This document shows, in pieces, positions 58,189-64,000 of a stretch of 64,000 bases of DNA. Each line of letters opens with the position of its first letter. Positions within the stretch are counted from its first letter, which is position 1. This stretch comes from an uncultured Microbacterium sp. (GTDB lineage Bacteria > Actinomycetota > Actinomycetes > Actinomycetales > Microbacteriaceae). The translations under genes and the position numbers were made by a program. Location of the stretch: NCBI RefSeq assembly GCF_937927635.1, contig NZ_CALBRW010000017.1:1-64000 (forward strand). The letters run 5' to 3'. The notes under the pieces are model-generated. The model did not search any database, was not told the origin of the DNA, and was given only the letters and a program-made list of their open reading frames with translations.

Positions 58189-59742
58189 ATGGCTACATTT
58201 GGCACGCTCTCCGATCGGCTCACCGAGACCTTCCGCAATCTGCGCACGAAGGGAAAGCTGAGCCCGGCCGACGTCGACGGCACCGTCCGCGAGATCCGTC
58301 GCGCTCTGCTCGACGCCGACGTGGCTCTCCCGGTCGTCAAGGATTTCACCGCGAAGGTGCGCGAACGCGCGCTGGGCGACGAGGTCAACAAGGCGCTGAA
58401 CCCGGCCCAGCAGGTCGTGCAGATCGTCAACGAGGAGCTCATCGCGATCCTCGGCGGCGAGCAGCGGCGCCTGGAGTTCGCCAAGACACCGCCGACCGTG
58501 ATCATGCTCGCCGGCCTGCAGGGATCCGGCAAGACCACATTCGCGGGCAAGCTGGCCCGCCAGCTGCAGGGCGAGGGGCACACGCCGCTGCTGGTCGCCG
58601 CCGACCTGCAGCGTCCGAACGCCGTCACCCAGCTGCAGGTCGTCGCCGAGCGCGCCGGCGCCACGATCTTCGCACCCGAGCCCGGCAACGGCGTCGGCGA
58701 TCCGGTGAAGGTCTCGAGGGCCGGCGTGGACTTCGCCCGCCGCCAGCAGCACGACGTGGTCATCATCGACACCGCCGGTCGACTGGGCGTCGACGCCGAG
58801 CTCATGAAGCAGGCGTCCGACATCCGCAAGGCCACCGACCCCGACGAGGTGCTGTTCGTCATCGACGCGATGATCGGACAGGATGCCGTCAACACGGCCA
58901 AGGCGTTCCAGGAGGGCGTCGACTTCACGGGAGTCGTGCTGTCCAAGCTCGACGGTGATGCCCGCGGTGGTGCGGCGCTGTCGGTGGCATCCGTCACAGG
59001 CCGCCCGATCATCTTCGCCTCCACCGGCGAGAACCTCGAGGACCTCGAGCCCTTCCATCCCGACCGTATGGCGAGCCGCATCCTCGACCTCGGCGACATT
59101 CTGACCCTCATCGAGCAGGCCCAGGCGGCCTTCGACGAGGAAGAGGCCATGAAGATGGCCGAGAAGCTCGCCAACGAAGCCTTCACGCTCGAGGACTTCC
59201 TCGACCAGATGCAGCAGATGCGCAAGATGGGCTCGATGAAGAAAATGCTCGGCATGCTGCCGGGCATGGGCCAGATGAAGCAGCAGCTCGACAACTTCGA
59301 CGAGCGCGAGATCGACCGCACGGAAGCCATCATCCGCTCGATGACCCCGGCCGAGCGCCGCAACACCAAGATCCTCAACGGCTCACGCCGACTGCGCATC
59401 GCGAAAGGCTCGGGAATGACGGTCACCGACGTCAATCAGCTCGTGCAACGCTTCGAGCAGGCCGCGAAGATGATGAAGACCGTCGCCCGTGGCGGCACCC
59501 CGCAGATCCCCGGCATGGGCCCGATGGGCAAGCCCGGCGCGTCGGCCAAACGAGGCAAGAAGGGCACCAAGGGCAAGGGCGCTTCGCGTTCTGGCAACCC
59601 GGCCAAGCGCGCCGCCGAGAACGCGGGTCTCGCCACCTCGAGTGCTCCGGCCACCGGCTCGGGCTTCGGTCTGAGCGGAGCCAAGGGCGCGCCGACCGAG
59701 GCCGACCTGGCCGAGATCCAGAAGCTCTTCGGCAAGGGCTGA
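58189..59742 (+). CDS. ffh: Signal recognition particle protein Ffh
   Basis: A 517-residue SRP54 homologue that binds signal sequences and 4.5S RNA. N domain LSDRLTETFRNLRTKGKLSP, G domain with GLQGSGKTTFAGKLA (about 109-123), DTAGRLGVDAELM and KLDGDARGGAALSV, and a Met-rich M domain (MQQMRKMGSMKKMLGMLPGM and NGSRRLRIAKGSGM). The C-terminal tail is long, Lys/Gly/Ala-rich, as in related actinobacteria. TAGAAT (58173-58178) is a likely -10 box. Confidence 0.97.
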   Translation: MATFGTLSDRLTETFRNLRTKGKLSPADVDGTVREIRRALLDADVALPVVKDFTAKVRERALGDEVNKALNPAQQVVQIVNEELIAILGGEQRRLEFAKTPPTVIMLAGLQGSGKTTFAGKLARQLQGEGHTPLLVAADLQRPNAVTQLQVVAERAGATIFAPEPGNGVGDPVKVSRAGVDFARRQQHDVVIIDTAGRLGVDAELMKQASDIRKATDPDEVLFVIDAMIGQDAVNTAKAFQEGVDFTGVVLSKLDGDARGGAALSVASVTGRPIIFASTGENLEDLEPFHPDRMASRILDLGDILTLIEQAQAAFDEEEAMKMAEKLANEAFTLEDFLDQMQQMRKMGSMKKMLGMLPGMGQMKQQLDNFDEREIDRTEAIIRSMTPAERRNTKILNGSRRLRIAKGSGMTVTDVNQLVQRFEQAAKMMKTVARGGTPQIPGMGPMGKPGASAKRGKKGTKGKGASRSGNPAKRAAENAGLATSSAPATGSGFGLSGAKGAPTEADLAEIQKLFGKG

Positions 59743-59753
59743 GTCCCTGCACG

Positions 59754-59794
59754 AAAGAAGGAGCGCCCCGGCTGAGCCGGGGCGCTCCTTCTTT
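59754..59794. terminator. Strong bidirectional terminator after ffh
   Basis: A perfect 19-bp stem, AAAGAAGGAGCGCCCCGGC / GCCGGGGCGCTCCTTCTTT, with loop TGA. A/T-rich ends give a T-tract in both directions, serving ffh and the convergent hydrolase gene. Confidence 0.9.
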
Positions 59795-59806
59795 GAGGGG
59801 AACCGG

Positions 59807-61654
59807 TCAGTATGTGACCACCAGCGAGTTGGACACCGACATCAGAACCACGACCGCAGCATTGAGCACACCAGCGATGTACGGGTTGTTCGTGGCGCGG
59901 TAGATCTTCCGGGAGATCACCGCGGTGACGGCCAGGATCAGAACGATGGGGAACAGCCAGATGCTGTAGATCCCTCCGAATCCTGGGATCAGCTCACCGG
60001 ACGCGGCGAAGGTGATGTACTGAGCCAGCACGAGCACGATGGGTCCGAGCGAGTTGAACAGCGCAAGGGCTGCGGTGTTGAGCCACTCGCGCCCGCCGAG
60101 CGTGAACCGGTTGAACACATTGATCGCGACGGAGTTGGCGACGAAGTAGATCAGGAACAGCGGAAGTACGAAGAACCCGTACCAGATCTTGTCCTGGGGG
60201 AACCACTTGACCGCTACGACCCAGAGTCGGAAGTCCGTCTTGAAGAAGTAGTCTGCGATGAACACCAGCCCGAATGCTGCAGCGGTGACCAGGAACGCGA
60301 GCGCCACGCTCTGGAGCAGCTTGAACCAGCCGGGGAAAATCCCGAGGTCGCGGAGCCGGACACCGTTCTTCCTGCCGAACAAGTAGTAGGAGAGCACCAT
60401 GATGATGATCGCCACGACGCCATTGAACGCCGCCCAGACTCCGATGAAGAACACCGAGCCGGTAGGGATAGGGCTGGGAATGGCGTTGTGGGTCAGCCCG
60501 GCGAGCCATGCCTGCTGGCTGAGCCAGATGTAGGACCATGCCGACACGATTGCCGAGACGATCATGCCTCCCCAGAACCATGCCGCACCTCGACGCCCGG
60601 CAGGACGTGCAGGTGTGATCTCGGTTGCGCGCAATCCAGCGAAGGCACGGGTGCCCAGCAGCAAACGAGTGAACGGCACCAGGAATATTCCGAAGCCGAG
60701 CAGACCGAGAGCTGTGAACGCCTCCTTGATCTGCCAGACCTGGGACGTCCCCTTCATGCTGTGCGGAGCATCCAGTGTGGTGTCGAAGAAGTCCACGAGG
60801 TTTGCGACCGTGTATTTGGAGATGGTCCCCCACGGATGCGTCTGCGCCGGAGTGTGCAGCACGCGGATCGCGTCGTGTCCGTCGATGGACTCGGTGTAGA
60901 CCGTGTCGACCTTGCGCTTCTCGCTGCTGGCCGGGTCAGCGCCGAAATTCAGGAACGACTGCGCATTGTCGGTCTTGATGAAGTCGCGCGGGGCGGTCAG
61001 CGGCACGCCCTCGGCGCTGTAGCTGCGGAAGAAGAACTCGTCGTACTGGTCGGCGACCAGACCCACATCGCGCGTCCCGTAGAGGTTTGAGTACGTGCCC
61101 TCCGAGTCGCGGTACATCGCCTCGTTGTCCACCAGGAACACGGAAGAGATCAGAGGCTTGTCGGCAGCATTGTCGAGCGCGACGGAGAAGTTCGCGGCGC
61201 GTGCGCCATTCGAGTGACCGGTGACGCCGATTCTGGTGGAATCGACGTAAGGCAGGTCCGCGATCAGCTTGACGCCGTCGTACATGCCCGTTCCACCGAC
61301 CTCCAGCTCGGCCGCGGGAAGCGGATCGGAGTTGCCGTGTCCGTACATGTCGATCGAGAGCACCACGAAACCGCGACGCGCCAGTTCTACGTAGTTGGCG
61401 TCCTGCATCTCCCGGTTGTTCCACCAGCCGTGGCTGACCACGACGGCCGGCGCGGGGTGCGCTGCTGTCGCGTCGTCGGGGACGAACAGCAGTGCATTGA
61501 GCATCCGTCCGGACGACGTCTCCCATTTCAGGTCCTTCACCGCGACCGAACCGGCCGCCGTCTGAACGACATGTGCGCCGATCGCAGAGATCAGGCAGAG
61601 CAGCAGCGACAGCGCAAGCCAGAAGCCGTTCCTCCGCACGAGTGGTTGATTCAT
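59807..61654 (-). CDS. Membrane-bound alpha/beta hydrolase
   Basis: A 615-residue fusion of an exported or lumen-facing alpha/beta hydrolase and a polytopic membrane domain. A hydrophobic N-terminal helix (FWLALSLLLCLISAIGAHVV) is followed by the hydrolase: VVVSHGWWNNREMQ, LSIDMYGHGNSD, and nucleophile GHSNG (S148); the catalytic His may be H279 region (QTHPWG). From about 315 onward there are eight or nine membrane helices. Similar hydrolase-permease proteins are not characterised to my knowledge. GAGGAGAG precedes the ATG. Codon use looks less GC-biased than the neighbours, hinting at transfer. Confidence 0.75.
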   Translation of the reverse strand: MNQPLVRRNGFWLALSLLLCLISAIGAHVVQTAAGSVAVKDLKWETSSGRMLNALLFVPDDATAAHPAPAVVVSHGWWNNREMQDANYVELARRGFVVLSIDMYGHGNSDPLPAAELEVGGTGMYDGVKLIADLPYVDSTRIGVTGHSNGARAANFSVALDNAADKPLISSVFLVDNEAMYRDSEGTYSNLYGTRDVGLVADQYDEFFFRSYSAEGVPLTAPRDFIKTDNAQSFLNFGADPASSEKRKVDTVYTESIDGHDAIRVLHTPAQTHPWGTISKYTVANLVDFFDTTLDAPHSMKGTSQVWQIKEAFTALGLLGFGIFLVPFTRLLLGTRAFAGLRATEITPARPAGRRGAAWFWGGMIVSAIVSAWSYIWLSQQAWLAGLTHNAIPSPIPTGSVFFIGVWAAFNGVVAIIIMVLSYYLFGRKNGVRLRDLGIFPGWFKLLQSVALAFLVTAAAFGLVFIADYFFKTDFRLWVVAVKWFPQDKIWYGFFVLPLFLIYFVANSVAINVFNRFTLGGREWLNTAALALFNSLGPIVLVLAQYITFAASGELIPGFGGIYSIWLFPIVLILAVTAVISRKIYRATNNPYIAGVLNAAVVVLMSVSNSLVVTY

Positions 61655-61793
61655 CGTTCTCTCCTCAATGAAAGTGATTCACGACCGCGGGTGTCGGGAG
61701 CGCCCGGGTCTCTGGCGACACTATTGGCTGAATGAATGCTGAGAACGCCAGTGCGGGCAATTCTGCACATATGTGCACGGAGGGGTGCGACAC

Positions 61794-63314
61794 TCAGAGC
61801 CTGCGCACGTCGTCGTCGACCCAGTCCATCGACTTGGTGACGGCCTTGCGCCACAGGCGCAGCTGACGCTCGCGCTCCGCGGTGTCCATCGCAGGCTCCC
61901 AGCGACGATCCTCCCGCCAGTTCGTCGACAGCTGATCCAGATCCTTCCAGAAGCCCACCGCCAGCCCTGCTGCGTACGCCGCACCCAGGGCTGTCGTCTC
62001 CGCGACGATGGGACGCACCACGGGAACGCCCAGCACATCGGCCTGGAACTGCATGAGCGCGTCGTTGGCCACCATGCCGCCGTCCACCTTCAGCTCGCCC
62101 AGTGTCAGATCGGCGTCGGCGTTGACAGCATCCAGCACATCCGCCGTCTGGAACGCGACCGCCTCGAGAGCTGCCCGTGCGATGTGGTTGCGGTTCGCGA
62201 ACCGGGTGAGACCAACGATCGCTCCGCGCGCATCCGGGCGCCAATAAGGAGTGAACAGCCCCGAGAAGGCCGGCACGATGTAGACGCCGCCGTTGTCCTC
62301 CACCTGCGCGGCGAGCTCCTCCACCTCGGGCGCGGACGAGATCAGCCCCAGCTGGTCGCGCAGCCACTGGATCAGCGAGCCCGCCACGGCGATCGAACCC
62401 TCCAGCGCGTAGTGCGCAGGCTCGTCGCCGAGCTTGTAGCCCACCGTCGTGAGCAGCCCGTTCTTGGAGTGGACGATCTCATCGCCGGTGTTGAAGATCA
62501 GGAAGCAGCCCGTGCCATAGGTGTTCTTGCTCTCGCCCGCCTGGAACGCGGCCTGTCCGAATGTGGCGGCCTGCTGGTCGCCGAGGATGCCCGCGATCGG
62601 GGTCTCCCGCAGCAGCGACGAGCTCTCGGCGTGCCCGTACACCTCGGACGAGGAGCGGATATCGGGCATCATCGAGCGAGGAACGCCGAAGAGATCAAGG
62701 ATGTCGTCGCGCCAGTCCAGTGTCTGCAGGTCCATGAACATCGTGCGCGATGCGTTGGTGACGTCCGTCGCGTGCACGCCTCCGTCCGTGCCGCCGGTGA
62801 GGTTCCAGAGCACCCAGCTGTCGGTCGTGCCGAACAGCAGCTCACCGGCGTCCGCCCTCTCTCTGGCGCCTTCGACGTTCTCCAGGATCCAGGCGATCTT
62901 GGTCCCGGCGAAGTAGGTCGCCAGCGGCAGTCCCACCACCGGCTTGAAGCGATCGATGCCGCCATCCGCGGCCAGGCGGTCGACCATGTCCTGCGTGCGG
63001 GTGTCCTGCCACACGATCGCGTTGTACACCGGTTCGCCCGTCCTCCGATCCCACACGACGGTGGTCTCGCGCTGATTCGTGATGCCGATGGCAGCGATGT
63101 CGTGTCGCGTCAGGTCGGCACGACTAAGCGCAAGACCGATGACCTCCTGCACGTTCCGCCAGATCTCTGCGGCGTCGTGCTCCACCCAGCCGGCGCGGGG
63201 GAGGATCTGCTCGTGCTCCTTCTGACCGGATGCCACGAGCCGACCTGCGCGATCGAAGATGATCGCCCTGCTCGAGGTGGTGCCCTGATCAATGGAAAGA
63301 ACGTACTCGGCCAT
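61794..63314 (-). CDS. glpK: Glycerol kinase
   Basis: A 506-residue FGGY-family kinase phosphorylating glycerol to glycerol 3-phosphate. Motifs: SIDQGTTSSRAIIFDRAG, GITNQRETTVVWDRRTGEPV, NAIVWQDTRT, GDQQAATFGQAAF, YGTGCFLIFNTG and the C-terminal GELKVDGGMVANDALMQFQA. The ATG gives the family start MAEYVLSIDQG. Fifty nucleotides downstream of glpD on the same strand, forming a glycerol-use operon. Confidence 0.96.
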   Translation of the reverse strand: MAEYVLSIDQGTTSSRAIIFDRAGRLVASGQKEHEQILPRAGWVEHDAAEIWRNVQEVIGLALSRADLTRHDIAAIGITNQRETTVVWDRRTGEPVYNAIVWQDTRTQDMVDRLAADGGIDRFKPVVGLPLATYFAGTKIAWILENVEGARERADAGELLFGTTDSWVLWNLTGGTDGGVHATDVTNASRTMFMDLQTLDWRDDILDLFGVPRSMMPDIRSSSEVYGHAESSSLLRETPIAGILGDQQAATFGQAAFQAGESKNTYGTGCFLIFNTGDEIVHSKNGLLTTVGYKLGDEPAHYALEGSIAVAGSLIQWLRDQLGLISSAPEVEELAAQVEDNGGVYIVPAFSGLFTPYWRPDARGAIVGLTRFANRNHIARAALEAVAFQTADVLDAVNADADLTLGELKVDGGMVANDALMQFQADVLGVPVVRPIVAETTALGAAYAAGLAVGFWKDLDQLSTNWREDRRWEPAMDTAERERQLRLWRKAVTKSMDWVDDDVRRL

Positions 63315-63364
63315 GCGGCCCTCCTTCGGCGGATCGTCGGCGACCCGCGTCGTAACAAGTCTGG

Positions 63365-64000
63365 TCAGCTGCGTGCGGGCACCGCGAGGGACAGGCCGTG
63401 CGCGTCGTTCAGCAGCTGCACGGTCGCCTCGATCTCGGCATCCCGCCGCTCGTCGTCCCATCCCATCAGAGGAGCCAACGCGGTTGCCAACTCGATGAGC
63501 AGGTCGCCGGTCACCTCGCCGATGAAGGCGATGTTCGAGCGGCGCAGCACGACATCCGCGAGCCTGACCACGAGCTCGTGCTCGACCATCCACTCCAGCT
63601 CACGCACGGACAGCGCGCCGTCGGCGAGCGGGCGGTCGTCCTCCTGCTCGATGTGCGACCACACCTCTGCGGCTCGGGTGCCGTAGCGCGTCAGCAGCGC
63701 ATCGCCGCGCGCGGGTTCCGCGCCGGCGAGATTGGTGTTCTTCCAGGCGGCGCGTGCGCGGGTGGTTCGCGGGAAGCCGTGCCCGCCGCCGATCGGCAGG
63801 CCGCCGGTGGACACCGATCGGGTGCGTCCGAGCAGCTCGAGCACGCGGTTCGCCAGATGCTCGCCCAGCGCCCGGAACGTGGTCCACTTGCCGCCCACCA
63901 GACTGAGCACCGGGGTCGACCCGCTCTCGTCGAGTTCGATGCGGTAGTCGCGCGAGACGAAGCCGGGCGCGGTGTCCTCGTGACGGGGGAGAGGACGGAT
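63365..64000 (-). CDS. glpD: Glycerol-3-phosphate dehydrogenase, 3' part
   Basis: The C-terminal 211 residues of an aerobic FAD-dependent glycerol-3-phosphate dehydrogenase; the gene continues past the window edge. The frame is open from position 64000. The FAD-contact motif LSLVGGKWTTFRALGEHLAN is followed by the GlpD C-terminal domain, with RYGTRAAEVWSHI, LEWMVEHELVVRLADVVLRR and EVTGDLLIELA. It oxidises the product of glpK and passes electrons to the respiratory chain. Confidence 0.92.
   Translation of the reverse strand: MRPLPRHEDTAPGFVSRDYRIELDESGSTPVLSLVGGKWTTFRALGEHLANRVLELLGRTRSVSTGGLPIGGGHGFPRTTRARAAWKNTNLAGAEPARGDALLTRYGTRAAEVWSHIEQEDDRPLADGALSVRELEWMVEHELVVRLADVVLRRSNIAFIGEVTGDLLIELATALAPLMGWDDERRDAEIEATVQLLNDAHGLSLAVPARS

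Noticed and set aside
61773..63686. 637-codon open frame antisense to glpK
   Set aside because: glpK is complete on the other strand with all family motifs.

Overview
The window looks like chromosomal DNA of a high-GC actinobacterium of the Microbacteriaceae, most likely Microbacterium or a close relative. The basis is strong G/C bias at third codon positions, many GTG and TTG starts, the gene order yceD-rpmF-rnc-mutM, a -10 hexamer of the form TAnnnT lying 6-7 nt before many start codons (leaderless mRNAs), and the resemblance of the core proteins to that family. No rRNA genes, phage structural genes or CRISPR arrays are present. The window carries two identical tRNA-Glu(CUC) genes.

Positions 1-4,800 form an accessory island of visibly lower GC. 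It holds a truncated DUF4238-like gene and two copies of an unusual module. Each module has an unrecognised ~150-aa gene (A) with a conserved near-leaderless promoter and, facing it, a tandem helix-turn-helix gene. In module 1 the two genes abut (4-nt overlap). In module 2 the same position carries a promoter-driven two-gene operon: a DUF6414-like protein and a ClpB/ClpX-type AAA+ ATPase. A third HTH fragment lies between the modules. This empty/loaded arrangement is the best candidate here for an undescribed system.

From 4,891 to ~29,000 the DNA is ordinary but stress- and accessory-flavoured: lipid kinase, frameshifted fatty acid desaturase, LOG-like protein, ABM monooxygenase, cupin/MarR pair, HutD, Hsp20 beside a decayed MerR/HspR-like gene, pirin, AhpD-like protein, MsrA, a UvrA paralogue, a transsulfuration enzyme with a divergent Lrp regulator, PepN, an MBL-fold hydrolase, tRNA-Glu / LLM oxidoreductase / tRNA-Glu, PAP2 phosphatase, an MFS/ArsR pair, and TerC behind a probable yybP-ykoY Mn2+ riboswitch.

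From ~29,000 to 43,000 lies core metabolism and cell biology. leuCD follows a leucine-rich leader peptide. Next come murA-plsC-gpsA-ddl (envelope precursors), a DUF3515 lipoprotein, thiL, rsmD, recG, coaD, yceD-rpmF-rnc-mutM. From 43,000 to 47,400 are GNAT acetyltransferases, an SDR and a minus-strand operon with two paralogous double-GNAT genes; upstream of it is a consensus promoter driving a 28-codon ORF. smc-ftsY-DUF2004 follow on the plus strand, then on the minus strand a GNAT gene coupled to an 808-aa protein of unknown function and lipB-lipA. ffh (the SRP partner of ftsY), a membrane alpha/beta-hydrolase, glpK and the 3' part of glpD close the window.

The assignments rest on reading motifs by eye. 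No database search was run, so family names are given with matching caution.
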